64,000 nucleotides of DNA from an uncultured Caryophanales bacterium (GCA_947571655.1 CANOYR010000004.1:31624-95623); one strand, 5' to 3'; shown: positions 53,600-62,766, counted from the stretch's first letter. The notes: generated from the sequence alone by a model not told the origin. Numbers and translations are program-made.

Positions 53600-54124
53600 T
53601 CAAAAAAAGAAAGAAATAAGTAAAATACTAACAATCAGAGTAATAAAATCAGCAAATAATCCAGCTTTTAGGGCATAACGAATATTCTTAATACCAATAC
53701 TACCAAAATAAAGAGAAATTACGTAAATCGTTGTATCAGTTGCTCCCTGCATTACAGCTGCAATTCTTCCTAAATAAGAATCCACTCCATAATTCTTAAA
53801 AATATCAATCATCATGGCAAAAGAAGCATTTCCTGAAATTGGCCGAATAATAGCAAGTGGTAAAATCTCTCTAGGAAAATGAAAATAAGAAAAGAAGGGT
53901 GAAAAAAGTTTAAAGAAATCAGTAACGATATTACTTCGTAATAATAAATTAATTCCAAAAATCATTCCAAGAAGACAGGGAAATACCTGAAATCCTAATA
54001 AAATTCCCTCCTTTGCTCCTTCAATAAAAACATCAAACAAAGGAACCTTTTTATAAAGAGCAACGAAAATAATTAAAAACACAACAATTGGTAATAAATA
54101 ATTTCCTAGCGCAACAAAACTCAT
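53600..54124 (-). CDS. spmB: Spore maturation protein SpmB
   Basis: 174-residue membrane protein of the nucleoside-recognition (Gate) fold, with hydrophobic segments and AIIRPISGNASFAMMIDIFKNYG. SpmA and SpmB act in spore core dehydration. Its ATG overlaps the stop of spmA (TCATGATC at 54121), so they are coupled. The order dacB-spmA-spmB is that of B. subtilis. Confidence 0.93.
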   Translation of the reverse strand: MSFVALGNYLLPIVVFLIIFVALYKKVPLFDVFIEGAKEGILLGFQVFPCLLGMIFGINLLLRSNIVTDFFKLFSPFFSYFHFPREILPLAIIRPISGNASFAMMIDIFKNYGVDSYLGRIAAVMQGATDTTIYVISLYFGSIGIKNIRYALKAGLFADFITLIVSILLISFFF

Positions 54125-54699
54125 GATCCTCTTCTCCCTAAATAAGCATTCATCAACAAAGCTAAAGTAGTATTAATTATGGTTGCCAAAACTGTAACCA
54201 ATAATAAATCCGTTGGAAAAGAAGCTCCCATACTACTACGAACAGCAAGAATATCAGTTGCAATCAAAGTAACTCCACTGGTATTCAAAACTAAAAAAGT
54301 AATCATACTCTTACTCGCTGTGTCCTTTTTTGGATTTTCTTCTTGTAAACACTTCATAGCTTTTAATCCAAAAGGAGTAGAAGCATTATGAATTCCAAGC
54401 ATATTAATTGTTAAGTTGCTAGCAATATATTCAAGTGCTGGATCATCCTTTTTTAACTCCGGAAAAATCAAAGAAAAAAGGGGACGCAACAACTTGGATA
54501 AAAAAGATAAAATTTGTGCTTCTTGTGCAACTTTCATAATTCCACTCCATAGAATCATCATTGGAAACATATGGAAAAAAAGTTCTAAACACGAAGACCC
54601 ACAATCGATAATTTCTTGATTCATAATATCCATTCTACCTGTTAAAAATCCATAAAAAAGGCCGACGACAATAAAAGTACCCCAAATCTTATTGACCAT
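54121..54699 (-). CDS. spmA: Spore maturation protein SpmA
   Basis: 192-residue membrane protein with the SpmA gate motifs (NMLGIHNASTPFGLKAMKCLQE, FLVLNTSGVTLIATDILAVRSSMGA). ATG at 54699 lies in the second copy of a tandem 28-bp duplication that also includes the end of dacB. Ribosome-site strength is poor, so translation probably depends on coupling to dacB. Confidence 0.93.
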   Translation of the reverse strand: MVNKIWGTFIVVGLFYGFLTGRMDIMNQEIIDCGSSCLELFFHMFPMMILWSGIMKVAQEAQILSFLSKLLRPLFSLIFPELKKDDPALEYIASNLTINMLGIHNASTPFGLKAMKCLQEENPKKDTASKSMITFLVLNTSGVTLIATDILAVRSSMGASFPTDLLLVTVLATIINTTLALLMNAYLGRRGS

Positions 54700-54735
54700 T
54701 AAAAAAACCCCAAATCTTATTGACCATTAAAAAAA
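54680..54735. repeat. Tandem 28-bp duplication at the dacB-spmA junction
   Basis: CCCCAAATCTTATTGACCATTAAAAAAA occurs twice in succession. On the minus strand each copy carries the TTAATGGTCAATAAG stretch in which the spmA start codon and the dacB stop overlap. Ancestrally the genes probably overlapped by about 11 bp. Confidence 0.9.
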
Positions 54736-55790
54736 CCCCAAATCTTTTTCCACCAAGAATTTTTATGTTCTTTCTTTCTAACATAAATCTTTTGCTCATG
54801 AATGGTATCATTCGAAAGCTTTACAAAAACAACTCCTACTTGATCTCCATCCTTATATTGATTTAGTTTCGTAAGTCGAACTTCCACACGAATTTGATCT
54901 TTTTCCTCCTCTGTAAGTGGATAAGTAAAATCTTCCTTAATATAGATTTGATCAGGATAATAAGCATCGTCAATTTTAAATTTCTTTTGCTTTAAAATTA
55001 AATAGTTTTGATAATTAGAAAATCCATACTCATAAAGTGTTTCATGAGTATCATACTCATTCCCATCATTTAGAGTAACCACAGTCAAATTTAGTTTCTT
55101 ATTTTTCGCAGTAGTTACCAATGTCTTTCCTGCTCTAGGAGTATATCCTGTTTTTCCACCAGTTGTCTTATCATAAGAAGTAAGTAATTTATTTCTGTTA
55201 TACCATAGATAACTCTTTTTATTACTCTGTACCTGATACTTTTTAGTTCCAACAATTTGCATATAAGTATCATTCTTAGAAGCATAGCTAGATAGAAGTG
55301 CCATATCATATGCACTGGATTGGTTCTCTGTTTCTTCATCTAAACCATGAGGATTTTTAAAAATCGTATTCTTCATTCCCAAAAGTTTTGCTTTCTCATT
55401 CATCATTTCAACAAATCGTTCTTCTGTTCCACCGATGAAAACACTAATCACAATCGCTGCATCATTACCACTGCGAAGCATTAATCCATAAACCAAGTCC
55501 TTAAGTTTCATCTTCTCTCCAAGTTCAATATAAATATTTGATCCATACATTTTTAAAACTTCTTCTCCAACAGTTACCTCTTCTTCTAAACGACCTGATT
55601 CAATCGCCAAAATTGCTGTCATAATTTTAGTAATTGATGCGATAAGATGCGGTTCATCTTTTGCTTTCGCAAATAACACTCTTCCACTATCCATATCCAT
55701 AAGGCAAGCATTTCGACTGCTAACGGTAAGTGCAAAAACATGACTAGGTAAAAGACATAAAATCATAAAAATTAGTACTCGCTTTCTCAA
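54717..55790 (-). CDS. dacB: D-alanyl-D-alanine carboxypeptidase (DacB/DacF-type)
   Basis: 357-residue PBP5-like peptidase trimming peptidoglycan peptides. A signal peptide (VLIFMILCLLPSHVFA) precedes the serine-peptidase core: SXXK at Ser52-Ile-Thr-Lys55, SGN in MLRSGNDAAIV, and KTG in GGKTGYTPRAG. The C-terminal part is a PBP5-like domain. Its place before spmA and spmB indicates the sporulation form that sets cortex cross-linking. Codon use is as in its neighbours. Confidence 0.95.
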   Translation of the reverse strand: MRKRVLIFMILCLLPSHVFALTVSSRNACLMDMDSGRVLFAKAKDEPHLIASITKIMTAILAIESGRLEEEVTVGEEVLKMYGSNIYIELGEKMKLKDLVYGLMLRSGNDAAIVISVFIGGTEERFVEMMNEKAKLLGMKNTIFKNPHGLDEETENQSSAYDMALLSSYASKNDTYMQIVGTKKYQVQSNKKSYLWYNRNKLLTSYDKTTGGKTGYTPRAGKTLVTTAKNKKLNLTVVTLNDGNEYDTHETLYEYGFSNYQNYLILKQKKFKIDDAYYPDQIYIKEDFTYPLTEEEKDQIRVEVRLTKLNQYKDGDQVGVVFVKLSNDTIHEQKIYVRKKEHKNSWWKKIWGFFNGQ

Positions 55791-55952
55791 GAATAATCAC
55801 CTATCTTAATATATGAAAAAAAAAGGATAGTTAGTCCTCATATATGAAAAAAAATCTGGTATATAAGAAATAAATGGAAGGAATCTTTTTTTTTCTTCTA
55901 CTTATAAACTTAGGTAAATCGTATCATGCAATATTAGAAACCTTGATTTTTC

Positions 55953-55981
55953 TTGTTTCTATTTCTAGATTATGATATAAT
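55953..55981 (+). promoter_or_regulatory. Promoter of rluB
   Basis: TTGTTT, 17 bp, TATAAT with an extended TG (TGATATAAT), just before the ribosome site. The rest of the divergent interval 55791-56002 shows only A-rich tracts. Confidence 0.7.
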
Positions 55982-56005
55982 ACGTGGTATTAGGGGTGGC
56001 GAATG

Positions 56006-56722
56006 ATGGAACGCTTACAAAAAGTAATTGCAAATTGTGGAATTTGTTCAAGAAGAAAAGCTGAAAAATTGATTTTAGAAGGAAAAGTTACCGTAAATGG
56101 GGAAGTAATTTTTGAACTAGGAACCAAGGTTAGTGAAAAGGATCAGGTTGAAGTATGTGGAAAAGTTTTGGAAAAAGTGCAACCTGTTTATTTTCTTCTT
56201 AATAAACCTCGTGGAGTTGTTACAACTGTGAGTGATGATAAAAATAGAAAAACAGTTGTCGATTTGATTGATACAACGATGCGAATTTATCCAATTGGAA
56301 GGCTTGATTATGATACTACAGGGGTTTTATTATTAACAAACGATGGAGAGTTTTCTAATTTGATGATGCATCCAAGTGGGCAGATTGAAAAAGTTTATGT
56401 CGCTAAATTAAATAAAACGATTCACAAGGAAGAATTAATTCAATTAAAACGAGGTGTGATTGTTGATCATCAAAAACTTTTTGCTGATCGTGTGAAACTT
56501 CGTAGGGTAAATTCTGACGGAACTTGTATTGTGGAACTTACGATTCATGAGGGAAAGAATCATCAGGTGAAAAAAATGTTCGAATCTCTTGGCTTTTTAG
56601 TTGATAAGTTAAAAAGAGAGAGGATTGGTTTTTTAACTGTTGGAAATCTAAAGTCTGGCGAATATCGAATTTTGACGTCAAAGGAAGTTCATCAATTTTA
56701 TGTACTTGCGAAGAAAAAATAG
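56006..56722 (+). CDS. rluB: rRNA pseudouridine synthase RluB
   Basis: 238 residues: N-terminal S4 domain (MERLQKVIANCGICSRRKAEKLI) and the RsuA/RluB catalytic domain with the active Asp in GRLDYDTTGVLLLTNDGEF. It isomerises a uridine in the 23S rRNA peptidyl-transferase region. ATG at 56006 agrees with the family start and the AGGGGTGG site. The ATG at 56003 is in frame and equally possible. Confidence 0.95.
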   Translation: MERLQKVIANCGICSRRKAEKLILEGKVTVNGEVIFELGTKVSEKDQVEVCGKVLEKVQPVYFLLNKPRGVVTTVSDDKNRKTVVDLIDTTMRIYPIGRLDYDTTGVLLLTNDGEFSNLMMHPSGQIEKVYVAKLNKTIHKEELIQLKRGVIVDHQKLFADRVKLRRVNSDGTCIVELTIHEGKNHQVKKMFESLGFLVDKLKRERIGFLTVGNLKSGEYRILTSKEVHQFYVLAKKK

Positions 56723-56831
56723 TTTTTTTGTTTTCTCTTTTTTCTATTCTTTTTATCATACGAAAATTTAATTGACTTCTCCTTATTCATTCATTCATAT
56801 ATAATAAAGTTAAAGAAAGGAGTAAGGGAAG

Positions 56832-57263
56832 ATGGATAAGGTTAAAAAATATTGTAATTATATTGGTATTTTAGGGTGCCTATTATTATTAATTGGAAAT
56901 CTTTTTGCTTTTGTTACCGTTAATGCTTTGGGAATGTCTAAATCAGTTAAATTTGTAGATGGTGATGGGATTTTTGTAATCGTTGCTTCTATTGTAGCCA
57001 CTGTTTTCATTTATCTGAAAAAAGGAAAATGGAATTATGCACCTGCATTGATTAGTGCAGCTGTTGCTATCTATGATGTAATGGATGCAAAAGATGTAGC
57101 TGGGTCTGTAGGTTCCATAGTAAAAGTAAATGTTGATTATGGAATCGGATTCTTTTTGATTATGTTAGGAGCAATTGCTGTTGCCACTTATGTATTCTTA
57201 TATAAGGTAGATGATAAAGATATTTTACCATTAACAAAAGAAGCGTTTACAAGAAAAAAATAG
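56832..57263 (+). CDS. Four-helix membrane protein of unknown function
   Basis: 143 residues with hydrophobic segments near 10-30, 50-68, 74-90 and 105-130. AAAGGAGTAAGGGAAG precedes ATG. It lies between rluB and the ferredoxin, alone. The pattern IGILGCLLLLIGNLFAFVTV resembles small integral membrane proteins of Firmicutes, but none is identified. Confidence 0.65.
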   Translation: MDKVKKYCNYIGILGCLLLLIGNLFAFVTVNALGMSKSVKFVDGDGIFVIVASIVATVFIYLKKGKWNYAPALISAAVAIYDVMDAKDVAGSVGSIVKVNVDYGIGFFLIMLGAIAVATYVFLYKVDDKDILPLTKEAFTRKK

Positions 57264-57265
57264 TT

Positions 57266-57316
57266 AAAAACGAATAAAAAAAAACGATTTTAATCGTTTT
57301 TTTTTATTCGTTTTCG
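57266..57316. terminator. Bidirectional terminator
   Basis: A long stem: ACGAATAAAA outer arms and ACGATT/AATCGT inner arms with A and T tracts. It overlaps the end of the ferredoxin gene. Confidence 0.88.
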
Positions 57317-57504
57317 ATATCGATTGCATCTACAGGACAACTTTCTTTGGCATCTCTTACAGCTTCTTTGTCTTCCTCTTTAATTTTTTTGATGTCTTTT
57401 TTGACTTCTGCTAGACCATCTTCTCCAAATTCAAAAACGTTTTCTGCAATTTGAGTGCATGCACCGCAACCAATACAAATATCCTTATTTACTTTTGCTT
57501 TCAT
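57304..57504 (-). CDS. 4Fe-4S ferredoxin
   Basis: A 66-residue electron carrier with one cluster: CIGCGAC at residues about 10-16 and the distant Cys in SCPVDAI. ATG at 57504 follows AAGGAAGGAAGAAA. The longer frame to 57699 is not translated, as it overlaps the next gene's 5' end. Confidence 0.95.
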   Translation of the reverse strand: MKAKVNKDICIGCGACTQIAENVFEFGEDGLAEVKKDIKKIKEEDKEAVRDAKESCPVDAIDIENE

Positions 57505-57630
57505 TTTCTTCCTTCCTTTCTTTCTGTTTATTAAATTATACTGAAAAGATTCTAAAATAACAATTGTATTTCTCTTTTTTTTTAGAAAAAAATATGCTAT
57601 GATTAGATAAATAGGATATAGGGTGATGCT

Positions 57631-58587
57631 ATGGCGAGTAGAATGGAACGATATACTACAAAAGAAGATCAAGTGGCAAGTCGTGCACTTAAAAATCAAA
57701 AGATGTATGAAGATTTATATACGAATGCTACTTATACAACATTTTCTTCCATTGATCCAAATGTTCAAGTAATCGATTTATCTGATCAGCGAGTAAAAGG
57801 AATTAGTAGAAGAGAGGCTTATCAGAAATCTAGAGGGGCTTCTACATTCGGAAAGGAAGAGGTTCGAGAAGTTAAAGATTATGAACTCGAATATCAAAAG
57901 GCTGAGAGTATTAATCGCGACTTTGACATTAACCATGTATTAGAAGAAGCAAAAAAAAATCGAGAAGATGAAGATGAATTAGAGCGAAAGAGGAAGCTTA
58001 AGACTACAGAATATAATATTTTAACAGAATTAAACGAAGAAAAAATGAAAGAATATAAGAATAATAAGGATGTTCTTTCTAAGGAAGAAGAGAAAAATTT
58101 AGAGGAATTAATTCATACAATTACTTCTAAAACAATGGCTCATGATGTAAATGAGATTTTGGAAAGGGAAAAGAAAGAGAGAAAAAAGGCGGCGAAAAAA
58201 GAAGATTATTTATTAGATGATTTGATGCCAACTAAATTTGATGAAACCATTGTTACGGGAGATTTTTATGAACAGCTAGGAGAGTCTTTCAAAGAAGAGG
58301 CAAACGATAATACTAATCTTAATATAAAGGCAGAAGATTTGGAAAAATTACAAAATTTAGGAGAATCAGAAGAACTGGGAAAATTGGAGAATTCTCAAAC
58401 AATTATTGATAAATCTTTTTATACTAAGTCTATGGATTTATCAAAAGAGGATTTAATGAGAGACGATGATGATTTTTTTAAAGAAGAGCAGAAATCTCCA
58501 ATTTGGGTAAAGATTTTAATTTTATTTGTTACATTTTGTTTAATGGTAGTGATTGCCTTTGTTGTTTGGAAATATCTTTTAAAGTGA
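57631..58587 (+). CDS. Coiled-coil protein with C-terminal membrane anchor
   Basis: 318 residues, highly charged with Lys/Glu-rich stretches, and a single C-terminal helix (ILILFVTFCLMVVIAFVVW). This tail-anchored topology suggests a division or envelope scaffold. GGGTGATGCT precedes ATG. It is followed by a terminator and then yunB. The family is not recognised. Confidence 0.6.
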   Translation: MASRMERYTTKEDQVASRALKNQKMYEDLYTNATYTTFSSIDPNVQVIDLSDQRVKGISRREAYQKSRGASTFGKEEVREVKDYELEYQKAESINRDFDINHVLEEAKKNREDEDELERKRKLKTTEYNILTELNEEKMKEYKNNKDVLSKEEEKNLEELIHTITSKTMAHDVNEILEREKKERKKAAKKEDYLLDDLMPTKFDETIVTGDFYEQLGESFKEEANDNTNLNIKAEDLEKLQNLGESEELGKLENSQTIIDKSFYTKSMDLSKEDLMRDDDDFFKEEQKSPIWVKILILFVTFCLMVVIAFVVWKYLLK

Positions 58588-58588
58588 G

Positions 58589-58627
58589 AAAAGTAGAAAT
58601 TTGAGAAGTACATTTTCTACTTTTTTT
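58589..58627 (+). terminator. Terminator
   Basis: AAAGTAGAAA and TTTCTACTTT stem with seven T. Confidence 0.85.
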
Positions 58628-58662
58628 GTTTCTACATAAACTTATAGTAAAGAGGTGGACAC

Positions 58663-59421
58663 ATGAGTAGGAAAGTTCGACTAAAGAAAGTAAGAAAAAG
58701 GAGGAAAAAAAAACTATTACTTTTTGTACTATTGATTACTTTTATTGTCGTATTTTTAACTCTACAATTTTTTGGAAAGTTAGTAAATCCTATTTTATTA
58801 GAAACTTCTGAACTAGAAATGCAAAAGATTTCAAGTTTTGTTGCGAATCGTGCGATTTATAATGTTGTAAATAATGATTTGTCTTTTCAAAATTTATTTG
58901 AAACAGTTACTAGTTCTGATGGAACTATTCAGACAATTGATTTTAATCCTATTACTGTAAATCAAATATTGAGTGTTGCGACAAATGAAGTTTTAAAGAA
59001 TTTAAAACAATTAGAAAATGGGGAGTTGGATTCTAGTTTTTTGGAGGGAGGATATTTTTCTCAAAGTCAATTAAAATGTTTAAAAAAGGGAATTCTTCAA
59101 GAAGTTCCTATTGGATTGATTACCAAAAATCCGCTTCTTTCTAATATTGGACCAAAGATTCCAATTCGAATTCATTATATTGGAAATGTTTTAGGCAATA
59201 TTACAACCAATATTACTTCTTATGGAATTAATAATGCACTGGTACAAATTGGATTGCATTTAGAAGTGACTGCTCAAATTCTTCTTCCTTATTTAACGAA
59301 AGAAAAAGTGGTAAGTTTTGATATTCCTTTAACAATTAAGATGATTCAAGGAAATATTCCTACTTATTATGGTGGGACAATGAATAAGGATTCTTCTTTA
59401 TACACATTGCCAATTTATTGA
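58663..59421 (+). CDS. yunB: Sporulation protein YunB
   Basis: 252 residues: Lys/Arg-rich start, helix LLLFVLLITFIVVFLTLQFF, then the YunB core (GPKIPIRIHYIGNVLGNI, ITSYGINNALVQIGLHLEV, PLTIKMIQGNIPTYYGG). In B. subtilis it is expressed in the mother cell and needed for normal spores. It is separated from nifU/yutH-like genes by only a few genes, a weaker form of the yut-yun region of B. subtilis. AGAGGTGGACAC precedes ATG. Confidence 0.92.
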   Translation: MSRKVRLKKVRKRRKKKLLLFVLLITFIVVFLTLQFFGKLVNPILLETSELEMQKISSFVANRAIYNVVNNDLSFQNLFETVTSSDGTIQTIDFNPITVNQILSVATNEVLKNLKQLENGELDSSFLEGGYFSQSQLKCLKKGILQEVPIGLITKNPLLSNIGPKIPIRIHYIGNVLGNITTNITSYGINNALVQIGLHLEVTAQILLPYLTKEKVVSFDIPLTIKMIQGNIPTYYGGTMNKDSSLYTLPIY

Positions 59422-59464
59422 CCTTTTTTTTAAATTAGAGTATGATGTAATATAAGGTGAAAAT

Positions 59465-59746
59465 ATGAAGAAAGAAGTTCAGCTCGATGGTAGAAAATAT
59501 CGATTGATAAGAGAGTATAAAGAAGGATTTCATTTGGAAGATGTTATCAATAAATATACAGAATATTTTTATGATTTTGATTATATTTTTGGTGATTATT
59601 CTTATGATAAGCTTCGATTAAAAGGTTTCTATAAAAAAGAAAATCCAAGTTGTAGGAAATTTAATACAATTGATGATTTAGATTCTTATATTCGTAATTA
59701 TTGTGCTTTTGAGTGTTGTTATTTCCTATTAGAAAAATTAGATTAA
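59465..59746 (+). CDS. Small hypothetical protein
   Basis: 93 residues, soluble and aromatic-rich (DVINKYTEYFYDFDYIFGDYSY), with two Cys near the end (AFECCYF). AAGGTGAAAAT precedes ATG. The only clues are location after yunB and before the DUF1292 gene. Confidence 0.6.
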   Translation: MKKEVQLDGRKYRLIREYKEGFHLEDVINKYTEYFYDFDYIFGDYSYDKLRLKGFYKKENPSCRKFNTIDDLDSYIRNYCAFECCYFLLEKLD

Positions 59747-59766
59747 AAAACTCTATAAAAAAATAG

Positions 59767-59794
59767 TTGAAATCTACTAAATTTATGTTAAAAT
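59767..59794 (+). promoter_or_regulatory. Promoter before the DUF1292 gene
   Basis: TTGAAA, 16 bp, TAAAAT, about 35 bp upstream of the start codon. Confidence 0.5.
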
Positions 59795-59827
59795 AGATAT
59801 ATATGATAATAAAGGGAGGATAATAGG

Positions 59828-60094
59828 ATGAAAGAAGCAAGTAGAAAAATGGTGATTGTTACTGAAGATGGTTCAGAAGAAGAAGTAGAATTATTATTTG
59901 CTTTTGAATTTAATGATACAAAAAAGGAGTATGCTGTTTATACTCGGAATGAAAAAGATGATGCTGGGAATATTACAATTTATGTTTCTTCAGTGATTCG
60001 TAATGGAGATAAAGTTTCTTTGGGTGGAGTTGAAAGTGATGAAGACTGGTCTAGAATCAAAGATGTTTTAAGAGAACTTTCAAAAAAAGAATAG
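59828..60094 (+). CDS. DUF1292 protein
   Basis: 88 residues with the DUF1292 pattern (MVIVTEDGSEEEVELLFAFEFNDTKKEYAVYTRNE then WSRIKDVLREL). Small Firmicutes protein of unknown function. GGGAGGATAATAGG precedes ATG. Confidence 0.88.
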   Translation: MKEASRKMVIVTEDGSEEEVELLFAFEFNDTKKEYAVYTRNEKDDAGNITIYVSSVIRNGDKVSLGGVESDEDWSRIKDVLRELSKKE

Positions 60095-60111
60095 AAAGGT
60101 GGTAGTTTTAT

Positions 60112-61554
60112 ATGGAAAATTTAGATATGTTGAATACTACTCCCTATATTGAGTCAAAAGTTCAGGATAGTAAAATAAATAGATCAAATACACCAAAAAA
60201 GGTGAAACTTCGTCCTGCTAGTATGGAAGGAATTTATGCAAACTTAGGAAAGTTTCCTAAAGAGGAGTTAAAAGTATTGAATGAACCTGTGGTTAGTAAT
60301 CCTGTAGAAAGTGCAGAAGCTCAGGTAGTTACTCCAGAAGTAGTGGTTCCTACTGTTGCGCCAGCTCCAGCACCAGTTGCTTCTAGTGATACTGTTGCTA
60401 GTTCTGTTCCTACGGCACCTACGATTCCAGAAGTTTCTACTAGTGTAGAAAAACCAGTAGAAAAGGTTTCTCAACTTGCTAGTCTTACTTTTGTTGAAAC
60501 TCCTTTTCCAGAAAGAGTCAGTGGTTCTAATACAAGTTTACCAAAAGGTTTGAAATTAAAAGAGGAAAAAGAAAAGAATATGTTAGCAAAGGCTCCAGTC
60601 CCTGTGATACAACCATCTGTTAAGGATTTAGAGCCTTTAGATGCTGAAGATGAACAGTTTCAAACTGTTGAGCTTCAACTTGATCCGAAACCTGAAAATA
60701 AGATGGATGTTTCTTCTTCTATAGAAGAACCTCAAATTGATGGTATGAATCAAAGTGATGCGACGGGTCTTTATGGTACTATGAGTTTAGATGGTATGTT
60801 ATCTGTTGGTGGAACTTCATCAGATTCTTTGGATGATACTAATGATTTTGAGGAAACTCCTGTTTCAGAGTTTGTATCTTCTAAGAGAAGAGCTAGTAAA
60901 TCTACAGATGATGAAATTTCTGATCTTAAAGAAGTTTTGGCAAAGCAGGAAGTAAAATCTGAACCTCCAAAAGAAACAAAACAAGTAGTTCCTATTTATG
61001 AACTTTGTGAGGCTATTGATACACAGCGTTTGAAAACGAAGGAAGCAGAGGAAAAAGCTAGTCGTCTTTCTCAAGATTTCCAGGTTTATAAAGAAAAATC
61101 TCAACTAGAAATTGATGCGTCTTACCGTGAAGTGAAAGAGGCAGGAGATAGTCAATCAGAAGCAGAAGCAAGATATCAAATTGCAGAGCAGGAACATAAA
61201 TCAGCATTACAAAATTTAATTGATACTGGTAAAAATCAGCAAAAAATGTTGCAGCAACGTCAAAAGCAAGCAGATGAAACGGTAAGAAAAGTTGTACAAG
61301 AGAGAAAACAATTGGAGCAGACCAATAATACAACATTAGCTCAAAATAAAGTACAGTTACAGAAATATTTGAATCGTACCATTGAGCTAAATAATCAGAC
61401 ACAGTTGAAAAATGAAGAAAAGGCAAAGTGGGAAGCGATTGCTAGAGCAATGCAAGATCCTGAAGAAGATTTGATGGGATATATTAACCCAGATGATATT
61501 TATGAAGTTGATAGTGATACTTCTATAAAATCTTATGGAAGAAGGATTGCCTAG
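60112..61554 (+). CDS. Long coiled-coil protein with Pro/Val-rich head
   Basis: 480 residues without membrane segments. Residues 60-160 are disordered and rich in Pro, Val, Ser and Thr. Residues about 295-440 are a long coiled coil (EAEEKASRLSQDFQVYKEKS and onward, QKMLQQRQKQADETVRKVV). No catalytic motif is visible. AAAGGTGGTAGTTTTAT precedes ATG. It is possibly a structural or cytoskeletal protein. The family is unknown. Confidence 0.65.
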   Translation: MENLDMLNTTPYIESKVQDSKINRSNTPKKVKLRPASMEGIYANLGKFPKEELKVLNEPVVSNPVESAEAQVVTPEVVVPTVAPAPAPVASSDTVASSVPTAPTIPEVSTSVEKPVEKVSQLASLTFVETPFPERVSGSNTSLPKGLKLKEEKEKNMLAKAPVPVIQPSVKDLEPLDAEDEQFQTVELQLDPKPENKMDVSSSIEEPQIDGMNQSDATGLYGTMSLDGMLSVGGTSSDSLDDTNDFEETPVSEFVSSKRRASKSTDDEISDLKEVLAKQEVKSEPPKETKQVVPIYELCEAIDTQRLKTKEAEEKASRLSQDFQVYKEKSQLEIDASYREVKEAGDSQSEAEARYQIAEQEHKSALQNLIDTGKNQQKMLQQRQKQADETVRKVVQERKQLEQTNNTTLAQNKVQLQKYLNRTIELNNQTQLKNEEKAKWEAIARAMQDPEEDLMGYINPDDIYEVDSDTSIKSYGRRIA

Positions 61555-61559
61555 TTTTT

Positions 61560-61589
61560 TAAAAGCACTAATAATTTTAGTGCTTTTTT
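61560..61589 (+). terminator. Terminator
   Basis: AAAAGCACTA and TAGTGCTTTTTT stem with T residues. Confidence 0.88.
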
Positions 61590-61613
61590 CATATTCTTTA
61601 ATAGGTGTATGCC

Positions 61614-62519
61614 ATGAAAGACTATATTAGTTATTATTATCATTTGATAGTCGAGGAGCTTCGTTTAATTAAAGGAAAGTATTTTTTTCATAATCAACAA
61701 CATTATTATTTACTAGAACCAGTTTCTTTTTCGATGGATTCTTTAGATAAAATTAATCAATTTCAGGAATTTCTTCATAGTGAATCTAGTTTTTATCATC
61801 AAATTATAAAAAATGTTCAGGGAAATATTGTTTCCATGATTGATCAGAAGGCTTATGTTTTATTGCGTCTTAGTAATGTTTTGAATGAGAAAATTAGTAT
61901 TTATGATTTAAGAGTTCCTTGGTCTATTGTAATTCCTCAAAATAAGCGATTTTTAAATACTCCTTTTCCATGGTTTCAGTTATGGGAGGCTAAAATTGAT
62001 TATTTTGAAGATTTTTCTTTAAGAGAGAATAAAAGTTTTAGTGGAAATCCTGTAATTTTTGATTATTTTATAGGAATGGGTGAAAATGCAATTTCTTATT
62101 TGAAGGAATCTTTGAAGGAACTTCCTTCCTTTGATGATTTACCTTTTGTTCCTTCCCATCGTCGTGTTTTTACTGAAATGAGTCTTATTGACTTTTATGA
62201 TCCTCTTTCTATTATTTTGGATGTTCGTGTGAGAGATATTGCTGAATATGTTAAGGAATGTTTTTGGAATAAAAATTATGATTTTAGAGAAATCGAGGAT
62301 TTTTTAAATCAGGCGAATTTTTCTAAGATTGAGTTTCAACTTTTCTTTGCGAGGGTTCTTTTTCCTAGTTTTTATTTTGATTGTTTAGAAAAAAAAGAAA
62401 TTCCTAAGGAATTTATGGTTCGCTTGGAGGAATATCAGTTTTTTATTACAGATATTTATTATTATTTAAGGGAACGTTATTTCATAGAGGAAATTAAATG
62501 GTTAAAGAAAAAAACGTAG
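61614..62519 (+). CDS. Probable YutH/CotS-type spore coat kinase-like protein
   Basis: 301 residues resembling the CotS/YutH kinase-like fold in length and order: N-terminal lobe with YYLLEPVSFS, middle LRVPWSIVIPQNKRFLNTPFPW, VPSHRRVFTEMSLIDFYDPLSI where a degenerate catalytic loop would sit, and helical C-terminus. No intact kinase motif is seen. Its place next to the nifU-like gene matches yutH-yutI of B. subtilis. ATG at 61614 follows TAGGTGTATGCC. The family call is moderate. Confidence 0.55.
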   Translation: MKDYISYYYHLIVEELRLIKGKYFFHNQQHYYLLEPVSFSMDSLDKINQFQEFLHSESSFYHQIIKNVQGNIVSMIDQKAYVLLRLSNVLNEKISIYDLRVPWSIVIPQNKRFLNTPFPWFQLWEAKIDYFEDFSLRENKSFSGNPVIFDYFIGMGENAISYLKESLKELPSFDDLPFVPSHRRVFTEMSLIDFYDPLSIILDVRVRDIAEYVKECFWNKNYDFREIEDFLNQANFSKIEFQLFFARVLFPSFYFDCLEKKEIPKEFMVRLEEYQFFITDIYYYLRERYFIEEIKWLKKKT

Positions 62520-62520
62520 A

Positions 62521-62766
62521 TTATTCTACGTTTTGAACTTCTATTACTTCTGGTATTTCGGATGTAATTGCTATTTCAATTCCTTCTTTTAAGGTCATAT
62601 CCATCATCGGACAATTTGCACAGTGTCCCATCATTTTAACATAGGCAATTCCATCTTCGAATTTTATAAATTCGATATTTCCACCATCACTAATTAAAAA
62701 TGGTCTTAGTTTATCAATGACTTCTAAGATTTTTTTTTCTATTTCTTCATTAGAATCTTTTTTCAT
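62521..62766 (-). CDS. NifU C-terminal domain protein (YutI-like)
   Basis: 81 residues with the Nfu-type motif VIDKLRPFLISDGGNIEFIKFEDG and CANCPMMDMTL holding the two cluster-binding Cys. It is an Fe-S carrier. AGAGGAAAAAAT precedes ATG on the minus strand. It is convergent with the yutH-like gene, with stop codons two bases apart. Confidence 0.95.
   Translation of the reverse strand: MKKDSNEEIEKKILEVIDKLRPFLISDGGNIEFIKFEDGIAYVKMMGHCANCPMMDMTLKEGIEIAITSEIPEVIEVQNVE

Noticed and set aside
57504..57699. Longer N-terminus for the ferredoxin
   Set aside because: It overlaps the start of the next gene and lacks a ribosome site; the 66-residue form is complete for the family.
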